Notes: a model not told the origin generated them from the letters alone. A stretch of DNA of 64,000 nt from Thermoplasmata archaeon (GCA_015063125.1 SUTB01000001.1:744001-808000), one strand, 5' to 3'; shown: positions 27,405 to 36,880, counted from the first letter of the stretch. Numbers and translations are program-made.

Positions 27405-29621
27405 ATGAAAGATAATATGGCAACGATGAAAGGGAGAGGGCCGAAGGCTCTGATGCTAGTCGTTGTTCTGCTGATCATGTCGTTCTCGGCGATTGTAATC
27501 AATAACACGGAAACTGATGATGCTGCAATTTCTATACCAGAAGAAGCAAGAGTAGAAAAAGGAAAAACCGTGACAATAACTTCTACGGGAGCAGCAGGAA
27601 CGGTTACATGGACTACGAGTAATGCATCCATAGCAACGGTGGATGCCAGCGGTGTCGTTACTGGTGTAGCTGTAGGTGTAGCTACAATTACAGCGACGGA
27701 TAGTGGCAGTAGCAGTAGCAGTAGCAGTAGCAGTAGCGACACATGTACCGTCACCGTGTTCAAAACTGCCGTACAATCTGTAACTCTGAATCACTCGAAA
27801 TTAGCAGTAGAAATGACTAAAACAGGAACATTGACAGCAACTGTTAGCCCTTCTACAGCTACCGAGAAAACAGTTACTTGGACTAGTAGCGCTTCTGATG
27901 TTGCCACAGTGAGCAGCAATGGCAGGATAACTCCTCTAAAAGAAGGAGTAACTACAATCACCGCCACTGCGGATGGGAAGAGCGCTACATGTGCTGTGAC
28001 CGTCATCCCCACAATAACTAGTCTGACAATCTCTGCATCTAGTGCTGAGATCTACCACAACTCCAAGGAAACAGAGAATAGCATAACACTGAATGTCAGT
28101 ATAGCTCCTTCTTCAATCTCTTATCGCGACTGGACAAGTAGTAATGCTGCCGTAGCAAAAGTCGACAATACACTTGGTAAAGTCACAGTGGCCAACGGAT
28201 TCAGCGGAACGGGTACTTCAACAATCACCCTGACCATTGGATCTCAAACAGCTTCGTGCGCAGTTACTGTAAAAGATGTGGCCGTATCAACCATATCTCT
28301 CGATAAAACCAGCGTTGAAGCCAGCGTAGGAGACTCGATTACTCTAACACCTATTCTCAACGCCTCTCTAAAATATCCAACAAATGATAAAGTCACTTGG
28401 ACAGCCAGTCCTTCTGGAATCGTATCTTTCAAAAGTGCAACTTCTGATGTCTCTGCTGCACCCATGACGATGAGTGTAGATGCAGAAGGAAAGGTTACTG
28501 TTACTGTGACAACCAAGGAAGGTTCAAAAGTTTCACAGTGCGTGATTGATGCAAAACCAGTTCTGATAGAAAAGGTAGAGATCGAGGGAGGACCATACGA
28601 ATTGGAAGTGGATGAGATCAAGGACTTGAAAGCCAAACTGAAGTTCACTCCCACCAATGCTACCAACAAGAATGTGACATGGGCCTCCAGCGATCCCACG
28701 AAGGTAGAGGTCAACGCAAACGGTATCATCACGGGTAAAGCTCCGGGAACGGTCACCATAACCGTTACCACCGTGGAAGGCAGTCACACCGCCACAACAA
28801 CAGTGACGGTCACCAAGGACTACACCATTGAAGCTGATGTCACCGAATCCGGAGGAAAAGGTAACGTCGGCAATGTGACCGAACTGCTGAACAAGATCGA
28901 AGCAACCAAAACAAAAGGTCTGAACCCTATTGTTGATATCGATGCTTCCCACTCCGACTACGTCAGCATGACCTCGGACGTTATCACAAAACTCAAGGGC
29001 ATCAAGGGCGCAGAGCTCCACATCGAGCTTAAACTCGGAGGCATGGCCTTAGACAATGGCGCCATGAGCAAATTGCCCAAAGGAAACATGATCGGATTCT
29101 CGATCAACACGACAACCCTGGCGGATACTTACGCCAAGTTCGCGCCTTACTATGCGTACGACGTCTCGATATACTCCGGGGAACTCAAGGTACCGACCAA
29201 CTTCGGTGGCGATCGTGTCACCGTCGCCATCAAATACACGCTCAAAGACGGAGAGAGCAAAGAGAAACTCGCTGTCGCGTACGTTCCCGACAAAGGAACC
29301 CCGGTGCTTGTAAGCGAATTCGACTACAATTCGGAATATGACTGCGTCGTGTTCGAGACCAACCATTGCTCGTCCTTCATGGTGCTCTTCCATGACAATG
29401 ACATTAAACCTGAAGGTGATGGCTTCATCGTCTTCATCGTGTTCATGATAGTAGTCATCGTACTGATCGTCCTGATCACGCTGTACATCAGGTCTGCCAA
29501 CGGGTTCAAGGGAATGTTCGCTGTTAACGGTAACAACAGGAGACAGCAGCCTCCCCAGCCGCCGGCGGGATACTATCCTCCGGCCGTAGAGTACAACAAC
29601 TACTACAACTACCGCCGCTGA
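27405..29621 (+). CDS. Surface protein with tandem Big_2 (bacterial Ig-like) domains
   Basis: 738 residues. An N-terminal signal/anchor helix (KALMLVVVLLIMSFSAIVI) is followed by four or five Ig-like group 2 repeats (about residues 30-480), each ending in a TSSNASVATVDxxG... then TITAT pattern. A distinct alpha/beta domain spans about 485-660, then a membrane helix (FIVFIVFMIVVIVLIVLITLYI) and a cytoplasmic tail rich in Pro, Gln, Tyr and Asn. The ATG at 27405 lies about 25 bases after TATATT (27377-27382), so leaderless. The repeats are AT-richer than the C-terminal half. A likely adhesin. Confidence 0.8.
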   Translation: MKDNMATMKGRGPKALMLVVVLLIMSFSAIVINNTETDDAAISIPEEARVEKGKTVTITSTGAAGTVTWTTSNASIATVDASGVVTGVAVGVATITATDSGSSSSSSSSSSDTCTVTVFKTAVQSVTLNHSKLAVEMTKTGTLTATVSPSTATEKTVTWTSSASDVATVSSNGRITPLKEGVTTITATADGKSATCAVTVIPTITSLTISASSAEIYHNSKETENSITLNVSIAPSSISYRDWTSSNAAVAKVDNTLGKVTVANGFSGTGTSTITLTIGSQTASCAVTVKDVAVSTISLDKTSVEASVGDSITLTPILNASLKYPTNDKVTWTASPSGIVSFKSATSDVSAAPMTMSVDAEGKVTVTVTTKEGSKVSQCVIDAKPVLIEKVEIEGGPYELEVDEIKDLKAKLKFTPTNATNKNVTWASSDPTKVEVNANGIITGKAPGTVTITVTTVEGSHTATTTVTVTKDYTIEADVTESGGKGNVGNVTELLNKIEATKTKGLNPIVDIDASHSDYVSMTSDVITKLKGIKGAELHIELKLGGMALDNGAMSKLPKGNMIGFSINTTTLADTYAKFAPYYAYDVSIYSGELKVPTNFGGDRVTVAIKYTLKDGESKEKLAVAYVPDKGTPVLVSEFDYNSEYDCVVFETNHCSSFMVLFHDNDIKPEGDGFIVFIVFMIVVIVLIVLITLYIRSANGFKGMFAVNGNNRRQQPPQPPAGYYPPAVEYNNYYNYRR
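27702..27737 (+). repeat. Hexanucleotide (AGTAGC) microsatellite inside the Big_2 gene
   Basis: One AGTGGC unit followed by five AGTAGC units, encoding a run of about ten serines between the first and second Ig-like repeats. A six-base unit preserves the frame, so slippage would change linker length rather than switch the gene off. Confidence 0.9.
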
Positions 29622-29629
29622 AAACACTT

Positions 29630-29656
29630 ACCTGCCCGGAAGGGCAGGTCCTTTCT
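29630..29656 (+). terminator. Hairpin terminator after the Big_2 gene
   Basis: ACCTGCCC (29630-29637), loop GGAA, GGGCAGGT (29642-29649), then CCTTTCT. It lies directly against the stop of the convergent yigZ gene. Confidence 0.75.
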
Positions 29657-30307
29657 TCACTTCTTCAACGGAAAAGCATCGTCGATGTACTCGTCCTTGC
29701 CTGGCTTGAGCATCGCATGTCTCTCGGTCAGATCCGTTATCCTGCGTACGAACTCATCCTCATCCGCAATGCGTATCCAAGCCTTGACGTCGACCTTGTC
29801 CGAGTAATCGCACTGAGGATTCCTCGCCATAAGGTCCCTGCACTTGCTCTCGAACACGCTGTAATACCCGTAGTCCAGAGTGAACCTGTATACGGCGCAG
29901 GCTGTCCTGGTATGCTTCACGGCCTTCTCCAGCACTATTCTGGAGCCTTCAGTGTAAGCATGCACCAATCCGCCAGTCCCCAATAATGTGCCTCCGAAGT
30001 ACCTGACGATGACACATATCACGTCCGACAGTTCGGAGCCCTTAAGCATGAACAGTATGGGCTTCCCGGCGGTTCCCGAGGGCTCGCCGTTGTCGCTGGA
30101 CTTCTCCTTCCTCTCCGAGCCGTTGAATACGGCCGCATAGCAGTAATGCGTAGCGTTCGGATAGCGTTTCGATACCGCTTCCAGGCGAAGCGGGATCTCC
30201 TCCTCGGAAGCACATGGTATCAGTATGCCGATGAAACGTGACCCCTTCAGTGTGATCTCGTCCTCGTAAGAATCGATGATCGTGTCGTAATCTGAGATGC
30301 GATTCAT
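29657..30307 (-). CDS. yigZ: YigZ/IMPACT family protein
   Basis: 216 residues. The UPF0029 signature is complete: SRFIGILIPCASEEE, AVSKRYPNATHYCYAAVF, SDNGEPSGTAGKPIL and VIVRYFGGTLLGTGGLVHAYTEG. A C-terminal ferredoxin-like domain follows. IMPACT proteins are linked to translation control under stress in eukaryotes; the archaeal role is not established. A single gene with its own promoter, downstream of putP on the same strand but separated from it by a terminator-like hairpin. Confidence 0.88.
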   Translation of the reverse strand: MNRISDYDTIIDSYEDEITLKGSRFIGILIPCASEEEIPLRLEAVSKRYPNATHYCYAAVFNGSERKEKSSDNGEPSGTAGKPILFMLKGSELSDVICVIVRYFGGTLLGTGGLVHAYTEGSRIVLEKAVKHTRTACAVYRFTLDYGYYSVFESKCRDLMARNPQCDYSDKVDVKAWIRIADEDEFVRRITDLTERHAMLKPGKDEYIDDAFPLKK

Positions 30308-30313
30308 AGAAAA

Positions 30314-30334
30314 GATGCCGTCCCGAAGGACGGC
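30314..30334 (-). terminator. Hairpin terminator after putP
   Basis: GCCGTCC (30317-30323), loop CGAA, GGACGGC (30328-30334); on the minus strand the stem is followed by ATCTTTTC. It lies between the putP stop and the yigZ start. Confidence 0.7.
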
Positions 30335-30343
30335 TTGAAAGGT

Positions 30344-31855
30344 TTAACGGGTCTCCCTCTCGATGGCCTGGGCCTTGTCGAAGTCCTCCAGGATCTCCTG
30401 CTCGGGAGCCTTTGTCACGAGTGACACTATGATTCCTGCGATGAGCGAGAGTATGAATCCGGGAAGGAGCTCGTAGATGCCCGTTCCGGAGAGGAACGTG
30501 TTCCAAAGGATGATCGTGGCGAATCCGACCAGCATGGCCGCGAGTCCGCCGTACATGTTCATCCTCTTCCAATACAGCGAAAGGATCATGAGAGGTCCGA
30601 ACGCGGCACCGAATCCGGCCCATGCGTAGGACACGAGACCCATGATGGAATCGCCTCCAAACATGGCCAGGATGAGTCCCAAGATGGCGATCGCGATGAC
30701 GATGGCCCTGGAGATCCACATGAGCTTGTGGTCGAGGTTCTCCTGCTGGCTGGCCCACTTGGTCTTGCTGATGATATCGTTGGTGATGGCCGATGCCGAG
30801 ACAAGGAGCTGCGAGTCCGCGGTGGACATGATCGCAGCCATGAGCGCGGCGTAGATGATACCTGCAAGGAGTGGCGGGAATAGGCTGCCGCTCAGGAAGA
30901 TGAAGATGTGTTCGGGATCGTCCAGGACACCGCCCACATCGTAGCCGTTGATGATGAGGTATCCCCTTCCGACGATACCGACGAGGATGGCGAACGTCAA
31001 TGCGATGACGATCCATATCAGGGATACGCGCCTTGCGACCTTGATCTCCTTGGGGTCCCTGACCGACATGTACCTGACGGCGATGTGGGGCATACCGAAG
31101 TATCCGAACGCCCAGGCCATCAGCGATATGATGGCGATGATACCGAGGGGACTTCCTCCGTCGTAGAAGATGTTGAGGAACTCGGTTCCGAGTCCGTCGA
31201 GACCGGCCTCGATCGCCTCCCATCCTCCGGTTGTGTTTCCGATGGTTGCAAGGGGAACGACAACAACTGCGATGACCATCAGAATGGCCTGGAAGAAGTC
31301 GGTCCACGCGACCGCCTTGAATCCTCCCATGAACGTGTAGGCGACGATGATGACGCCACCTATGATCATCGCAACGACCACACTAACCTCGGGGAAGATG
31401 GTCTGGAGGACTCCTCCGCTTGCCTTGAATCCCGATCCGACGTAGATAACGAAGAAGAACAGGATGATTATGCTTGAGATGATCCTGAGATATCCCTTCT
31501 TGTCCCCGAAACGGTTGGAGAAGAACTCGGGCATGGTTATGGCGTTGCCTGAGACCTCGGAATGGACTCTGAGCCTCTTGGCGACGAACAGCCATGAAAG
31601 ATACGATCCGATGGCCAGCCCGATACCGATCCAAGCCTCACCCAGACCGAGCATGAGTACTGCACCGGGCAGACCCATCAGGAGCCATCCGCTCATATCA
31701 GAAGCCTGAGCGGACATCGCTGCCACGTAGGGGTTCATAGAACGCCCGCCGAGGAAGTACTGCTCCATGTTGTGGGATTTGTTGTAGAAGTAATAGCCGA
31801 TACCGATTACCAATGCGAAGTAGGCGATAAAGGCGATTAGTACCATGAAATCCAA
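30344..31855 (-). CDS. putP: Sodium/proline symporter (SSS family)
   Basis: 503 residues with about 13 membrane helices. PutP features: YFLGGRSMNPYVAAMSAQASDMSGWLLMGLPG near the start, the long loop with GNAITMPEFFSNRFGDK, IMSTADSQLLVSASA, and a C-terminal hydrophilic tail. The Ser/Ala-rich STADSQLL region carries the Na+ site in this family. Imports proline or glycine betaine-like solutes with sodium. Stop is TAA. No linked catabolic gene is visible. Confidence 0.92.
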   Translation of the reverse strand: MDFMVLIAFIAYFALVIGIGYYFYNKSHNMEQYFLGGRSMNPYVAAMSAQASDMSGWLLMGLPGAVLMLGLGEAWIGIGLAIGSYLSWLFVAKRLRVHSEVSGNAITMPEFFSNRFGDKKGYLRIISSIIILFFFVIYVGSGFKASGGVLQTIFPEVSVVVAMIIGGVIIVAYTFMGGFKAVAWTDFFQAILMVIAVVVVPLATIGNTTGGWEAIEAGLDGLGTEFLNIFYDGGSPLGIIAIISLMAWAFGYFGMPHIAVRYMSVRDPKEIKVARRVSLIWIVIALTFAILVGIVGRGYLIINGYDVGGVLDDPEHIFIFLSGSLFPPLLAGIIYAALMAAIMSTADSQLLVSASAITNDIISKTKWASQQENLDHKLMWISRAIVIAIAILGLILAMFGGDSIMGLVSYAWAGFGAAFGPLMILSLYWKRMNMYGGLAAMLVGFATIILWNTFLSGTGIYELLPGFILSLIAGIIVSLVTKAPEQEILEDFDKAQAIERETR

Positions 31856-31965
31856 TTCAATACACCTGCGTGCGCATTTAGGTTATCACATAAAAAAGGA
31901 ATGGGTGGCAAAATATGCCATCCATCCCTGTAAAAATGTTTGGCTGAATGAGATACGTTCTCCTC

Positions 31966-34900
31966 TCACGATCGGAAATACTTTTCCATATCGTCCTGTG
32001 CGGATCCTTCCTCTGCAGGCTCGGACCTGAATTTGACGCCCGGTCCCTTCCAGTTCCAATCTCCCAGGAGATGCATAACTGCGGGGACGATGTAGGTACG
32101 GACGATCAGGGCATCCACCAAGATGGCGAAGCACAATGCGAATCCGAACTCCTGCATCATGTTCATTCCGGAGATCATCAGGGTACCGAAGGCGCCTCCC
32201 ATGATCAGTCCGCAGATGGTTATGACGGAACCGGTGTGGGTGACCGCATGGTAGATCGCATCGTCGTTGGACATTCCCAACGCCATGACGTTCTCCTTGA
32301 TACGGGTGGTCAGCAGAATGTCGTAATCCATTCCCAATCCGAGGCATATGACCAGGAGGATGATGGGAATCATCCACAGCATGTCGCCTCCCAGAAGATC
32401 CACGAACACCAGACGCGTGACCGCGAGGGTCCAGACGATGGACATGAGGATCGTCAGCACGGACCTGAACGGGATCAGGTACGACCTCATCACTACGAAC
32501 AGGAGGATGAGGATCAGCACGATCACCAGGAGCTCGATGTAGGCGAACTCCTTCTTGACCTCTTCGGACACTTCATACATGATGACGGCGCTTCCGGTGT
32601 TCCACTGGGCCTTGACGATGGCGCTGTTCTTGGTCGCGTAGTCGGAGACCGCTGCCGCTATGACGGAGATGGACTCCATGGACCTAGTGGACATACCCGG
32701 TGCGTTGGTGGCGGTGATGATGCTGATGTAGGTGGCATCGCCTGAGCCGGTCTTCGCATAAGGTCCCCCGAGGATCGAGGCGGAGACGTTCATGATGTAA
32801 TCCACAATGGGCGCGAAGGTGCCAGACACAAGGATCTCGTTACTGATGCCCGAGCCGTTGAGGAAAGTCACAACAGCTGCCAGGATCTGTCCCACCGTCG
32901 GGTTCTCGGCGGTTACCTGGTCTTTGATGGCCGCGACGATGGCATCAGGGTCCGTGACTCCGGCAGCCCTTGCGGCTGCGACCGCGGCATCCCAATCGAA
33001 CTCAATCCTCATGCTGTCGAACGCACTGTCTATGACGGGTCCGAACCCGTAGACTAGGATATCATTGCTGAGGCCGTTGCTGTTGAGACCCGAGATGATC
33101 TGCGTGGCTCCGGTCCTTGCGGCTTCCGGCATGAAATGGATGATCGCTGCGACGATCTCATCGGGATCAGTGAGACCGTAGGTTATGGCAGTGGCGACCG
33201 CGGCATCCCAATCGATGGTGATTCCGGCAGATGCGAATGCGGCATCCACCACTGATCCGACACCGTTCACCAGCATATCGTCTGTGGCGCCGGACTGCTT
33301 GATCTGCGTTATGATCGCGGTGAGCGTCTGGGCCATCGAGGGGTACTCCATTGCGAAGCGCGACTCCACATCGGCCACTATGGCTGCGGGATCAGTGAGA
33401 CCGGCCGTCTTTGACGCTGCTACCTCCTTGTCCCAATCGAAATCGATGTTGTAGGATTCGATGATGCTGTCGATGAACGCTCCGGGGCCTTTGAACAAGT
33501 ACTCTGTGCTCATGCCCATCTCTGACACTGTCTCGACCATCTGGTTGAAGATCATATCGATCTTGGCCGAGGTATGCGCCTTGATGTATGCGACCTTTTC
33601 GTCCGTCTCGGTTATCCCTGCGGCCTCTATCGCTTCCAGCATGTCCTCCCAAACGAAGGGTCCGCTGGCGTATGCGACGTTATCGTCCTTCATCATATCT
33701 GTATACAGCGATGTCAGGGTAGAAGATACCCGATCGTTCCAATTATCGGTCCAATACAGTGTGCCTATCTGCTGACCCTCTGTCTTGGTTATGGTCGCTA
33801 TGGGCGACTTGTACTCGATGATCGAATAGTTGGGCATGACCATACCCTGGTCTGCGTAATCGGCGATGTATCCCATTCCGTCCCCGGATTCACCGCTCAG
33901 CATGGAGGTGATCATATCATAGGAGTTCTCGTTCTCCATGACCAGATATGCTGCGGGGGCGGTGGCGATCAATGCAGCGAGAACGATGGCCTTCGCATGC
34001 TTCAGAGAGAACTTGGCGGATCTGTCGAAGTACCTCTCGCCGATCTTCGCGCACCATACGTACCAGCCCTTTGTCGATTTTCCGCCTTCCTTGAACGTTT
34101 TCATGGTGGAGGGCCAGAAGACCTTGTCCCCCACGAAGTGGAGGATCGATGGTATCAGGGTTAATGCTGCGAGCAGCGCGACCAGGACACCCAATGCAAG
34201 GCATATTCCCATTGTGGAGATGAGAGAGTAGTTGCAGACGGACATCGCTCCGAAACCGATGATTACCGATGCTCCGGAGATGGTGATGGACTCCCCCGCC
34301 CAGACGATGGCCTGGTGAAGGGCATCATCATGGGAGAGCCCTGCACGGAGCTCCTCCCTGTAACGTGCTATGATGAAGATGCAGTAATCGCATCCGGCAC
34401 CCATCATGGACACGAGGATCATCATGTTGGTGATGTAGAAGATGTTCATGAACTGGCCGAGGATGAAGATGAGCGCCATAGCGACTACGAACGCGACACC
34501 GATGGTCATCGGCGGAATTCCGGACGACACGAAGGATCTGAAGAACAGTCCAACGAGAATCAGGATCATCAGCACGGTGAAGGGATCGATCTTCGAGATG
34601 TCCTCCAGTGCGTTGTGCTCCATGTCATAGGTCATCGCGGATGTTCCGGTGAGGTACTCTGCACCGTTGAATCCGGTAGCCTCCATAACATCTGCGATGA
34701 AATCACGGACATCGGGGGTGAAGGCTGCGACCTCGGTTAGGGTTAATCCCTCCAAAGTGATGAATGCCATCACTATTCCCTTACCGGAGGCGTCTTTCAT
34801 CGGGTCCATGGCAATGGCACCGGTTATATGCTCATAGCCGGATGCGTATGAATCCAGGTCCTCGACGAACGTCTGGGCCCTGGCCAGTTGCGTGGCGTTC

Positions 34901-35145
34901 TCGAAGTAGAGGACGAGAATCGGCATGGTGTTCTCATCGGCTTCCGATTCGGGGAAGTAGTCGGTCAGGATCTCGAGCCCTATCATGGACTCTGAGTTCT
35001 CGGGGGCCATCTCGTTCATGTCGTAGCTCATCACACTGTTGGCGTTGATTGCGAGGAAGCCCGACAGGCACAGGATCAGTACCCAAATCACAATTATCGC
35101 CTTGGCATGCCTCTGTATGCCATTGGCAATATGGTCGAATATCAT
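31966..35145 (-). CDS. MMPL/RND-type exporter with repeats in its second extracellular loop
   Basis: 1059 residues. Two halves each begin with one membrane helix, a large outside loop and five more helices. The first half has GAGCDYCIFIIARYREEL; the second has GLGMDYDILLTTRIKE, the paired MMPL motifs with proton-relay Asp residues. The second loop (about residues 400-860) is unusually long and holds three copies of a roughly 75-residue unit. The substrate may be a lipid or surface compound, judging from the family. The start ATG at 35145 lies close to a TATA-like ATAATAATAT (35168-35180). Confidence 0.88.
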   Translation of the reverse strand: MIFDHIANGIQRHAKAIIVIWVLILCLSGFLAINANSVMSYDMNEMAPENSESMIGLEILTDYFPESEADENTMPILVLYFENATQLARAQTFVEDLDSYASGYEHITGAIAMDPMKDASGKGIVMAFITLEGLTLTEVAAFTPDVRDFIADVMEATGFNGAEYLTGTSAMTYDMEHNALEDISKIDPFTVLMILILVGLFFRSFVSSGIPPMTIGVAFVVAMALIFILGQFMNIFYITNMMILVSMMGAGCDYCIFIIARYREELRAGLSHDDALHQAIVWAGESITISGASVIIGFGAMSVCNYSLISTMGICLALGVLVALLAALTLIPSILHFVGDKVFWPSTMKTFKEGGKSTKGWYVWCAKIGERYFDRSAKFSLKHAKAIVLAALIATAPAAYLVMENENSYDMITSMLSGESGDGMGYIADYADQGMVMPNYSIIEYKSPIATITKTEGQQIGTLYWTDNWNDRVSSTLTSLYTDMMKDDNVAYASGPFVWEDMLEAIEAAGITETDEKVAYIKAHTSAKIDMIFNQMVETVSEMGMSTEYLFKGPGAFIDSIIESYNIDFDWDKEVAASKTAGLTDPAAIVADVESRFAMEYPSMAQTLTAIITQIKQSGATDDMLVNGVGSVVDAAFASAGITIDWDAAVATAITYGLTDPDEIVAAIIHFMPEAARTGATQIISGLNSNGLSNDILVYGFGPVIDSAFDSMRIEFDWDAAVAAARAAGVTDPDAIVAAIKDQVTAENPTVGQILAAVVTFLNGSGISNEILVSGTFAPIVDYIMNVSASILGGPYAKTGSGDATYISIITATNAPGMSTRSMESISVIAAAVSDYATKNSAIVKAQWNTGSAVIMYEVSEEVKKEFAYIELLVIVLILILLFVVMRSYLIPFRSVLTILMSIVWTLAVTRLVFVDLLGGDMLWMIPIILLVICLGLGMDYDILLTTRIKENVMALGMSNDDAIYHAVTHTGSVITICGLIMGGAFGTLMISGMNMMQEFGFALCFAILVDALIVRTYIVPAVMHLLGDWNWKGPGVKFRSEPAEEGSAQDDMEKYFRS
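32930..33470 (-). repeat. Three coding repeats in the MMPL loop
   Basis: Each unit carries (I/F)DWDxxVAxxxxxGxTDPxxIVAxI, seen as DFDWDKEVAASKTAGLTDP, TIDWDAAVATAITYGLTDP and EFDWDAAVAAARAAGVTDP, about 73-77 residues apart. At the DNA level a shared CATCCCAATCGA segment recurs in two of the three. Confidence 0.8.
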
Positions 35146-35235
35146 AGGTTCTGCGAACCTCCGGTCATATAATAATATTTTTAACGCGACTACACGGAAT
35201 CAGTTGTTCCCGCCAAGATTTATTCGTGCACTCAC

Positions 35236-35673
35236 ATGCCTGAGCATCACATGGGCGAGGAGTACACATACAGATGCCGTTCCTGCGGACACGAGATCGC
35301 GCTCCAGATAGGGGACTACAACTGCAAGGGCTGGGGTGACAGGAAGTCATACGGCGAGATCATGGGCTGCAAATACGGCAAGAAAGCGAAGGATGCCCTT
35401 TCCGCTCATCCGCACTGCCTGTTCCACTTCCGCACCGATGTCTTCACATGCGACTGCGGCTACACCAAGAGCTACGATTCCCTGTTGATCCATGACAATG
35501 ATATCCTTGAACCGGAGGTCTACTTCTCCACACCGCACAGATGCCCCAGGTGCAAGAAGTATATGCAGGTCCTTGAGGACTTTCCGGACACTATCCGCTG
35601 CCACAGATGCGGAGACGACATGGAGAAGGACTGGCGCAGCCTTTTCAGATGGGCCCAGTCCTCTTCGGAATGA
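35236..35673 (+). CDS. Multi-zinc-ribbon protein of unknown function
   Basis: 145 residues, soluble. Three metal-binding clusters are visible: CRSCGHE near residue 14, FTCDCGY near 70, and two C-terminal CxxC pairs (RCPRCKKYMQ, RCHRCGDD). A His/Cys segment (SAHPHCLFHF) lies in the middle. No enzymatic motif. It could bind nucleic acid or act as a structural adaptor. It diverges from the MMPL exporter and precedes the tRNA-Ala gene. A TATA-like GATTTATTC (35216-35224) precedes the ATG. Confidence 0.65.
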   Translation: MPEHHMGEEYTYRCRSCGHEIALQIGDYNCKGWGDRKSYGEIMGCKYGKKAKDALSAHPHCLFHFRTDVFTCDCGYTKSYDSLLIHDNDILEPEVYFSTPHRCPRCKKYMQVLEDFPDTIRCHRCGDDMEKDWRSLFRWAQSSSE

Positions 35674-35727
35674 GACCAAAGTTTTTATCTCAGTCCCCTC
35701 TACGGAGGCATACCGGGATTTCTCAAT

Positions 35728-35802
35728 GGGCAAGTAGATCAGCCCGGTTAGATCGCTTCGTTCGCAACGAAGAGGCCGCGAGTTCGAATCTCGCCTTGTC
35801 CA
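35728..35802 (+). tRNA. tRNA-Ala (anticodon CGC)
   Basis: 75 nt, no intron. Acceptor GGGCAAG (35728-35734) pairs with CTTGTCC (35795-35801), including the G3:U70 pair that marks alanine tRNAs. D stem GATC/GATC, anticodon stem CTTCG/CGAAG with loop TTCGCAA (anticodon CGC at 35763-35765), variable loop AGGCC, T stem GCGAG/CTCGC with loop TTCGAAT. CCA is not encoded. It reads GCG codons. A TATA-like TTTTTATCT lies near 35690. Confidence 0.95.
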
Positions 35803-35843
35803 CTCATTCTATCAAAATTGACCCGCAAAGGTTATTCGAGTGA

Positions 35844-36827
35844 TCATGCCAGCCTGTGAGGGATCTCCTTCCCTTCGTTGTGCAGTTTCATGCTGAGAAG
35901 GCAGTTGGACACCATGTCCCTGACAGCTGTGCGGTAATAGAATGCCATGTGCTGCGTGTAGATGACATTGGGCATGTTCCTCAGGATATCGATGTAGTGT
36001 CCTTCCAGATCCTTGCCACTGCAGTCGTTGTAATACAGACCGAGCTCGTTCTCCACAACGTCCAGTGCAGCACAGGAGACCTGTCCCGAGTCCAGAGCGT
36101 CGATGAGGGCCTTGGTATCGACGAGCCCGCCTCTTGCGGTGTTGACGAACACAACGCCCTTCTTCATTTTGGCGAAAGCCTCTGCATCCAGGATATGGTA
36201 CGTCTTCTCGTTCAGCTCCATATGCATCGAGATGACGTCGCAGGTCCTTAGAAGCTCATCCATGCTGATGAACTCTGCGTACCTGTCGGCCTCTGCCTTC
36301 CTGCTGCGGTTGCAGTAATACAGCTTGCATCCGAAACCTGTCAGGTCCCTCATGACGGCAAGGCCGATCTTTCCGGCTCCGATGATTCCGACGTTCATAT
36401 CCTTGAGCTGCTCGGCCAGAAGGCAGTTGAGCCTGAAGTCGTTGCCCATGGTCTTGATCATGACCTCCTTCATCCTGCGGACGCCCATCAGGATGTCCAT
36501 GACGGTGAATTCCGCCACCCCGTCGGAATCGTAAGTGATGTTGGTCACCACCATGCCGATCTCCTTTGCATGGGCTATATCGATGTGGTCGAACCCGATG
36601 CACCTTGTGCCTATCATCTTGACCCCCAGCTCCTTGAACCTGTCCAGCATCGGCGCTGTGACCGGTGTCGTGAGGATGGAGACGTAATCGTATCCGGCTG
36701 CAAGGTCCACGATCTCAGGGACCAGCGTATCCGAGGTGCAGTCCCATTCTATGCCGAGTTTATCAGTGAATTCGCTGAAGAACCCCTATTCATCGTATGT
36801 CCTGCAGTCGTAGACGAATACCTTCAT
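35844..36827 (-). CDS. D-2-hydroxyacid dehydrogenase (D-lactate dehydrogenase type) with in-frame amber codon
   Basis: 327 residues if the TAG at 36788-36786 (codon 14) is read as an amino acid. The N-terminus MKVFVYDCRTYDE-TAG-GFFSEFTDKLG aligns with LdhA-type enzymes (MKLAVYSTKQYDKKYL), where codon 14 is a Lys, so the frame is intact across the amber codon. Downstream are the NAD fold (GIIGAGKIGLAV) and the catalytic Arg (NTARGG), Glu (VVENE) and His (YTQHMAF). The ATG at 36827 has a TATA box (CTTTTTATCG on its strand) at leaderless distance. Pyrrolysine insertion is likely in this lineage; alternatives are readthrough, or initiation downstream giving an inactive protein. Confidence 0.82.
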
Positions 36828-36880
36828 GATTGACCGGGTGGATAGTTGTGGACTTACGATAAAAAGATTGATGTAAGTGG

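Noticed and set aside
27660-27740. CRISPR-like or minisatellite array
   Set aside because: The repeat is a six-base in-frame serine run inside a coding region, without spacers.
30042-31307. 421-residue frame antisense-shifted within putP
   Set aside because: Arg/His-rich frame with no family resemblance lying over an intact symporter gene.
31966-32745. 265-residue plus-strand frame over the end of the MMPL gene
   Set aside because: Asp/His/Gly-rich reverse-frame artefact; the opposite strand encodes clear MMPL membrane helices and motifs.
35844-36710. Dehydrogenase starting at an internal codon at 36710
   Set aside because: This would remove the first 39 residues, which match the family N-terminus and have a well-placed TATA box and ATG upstream.
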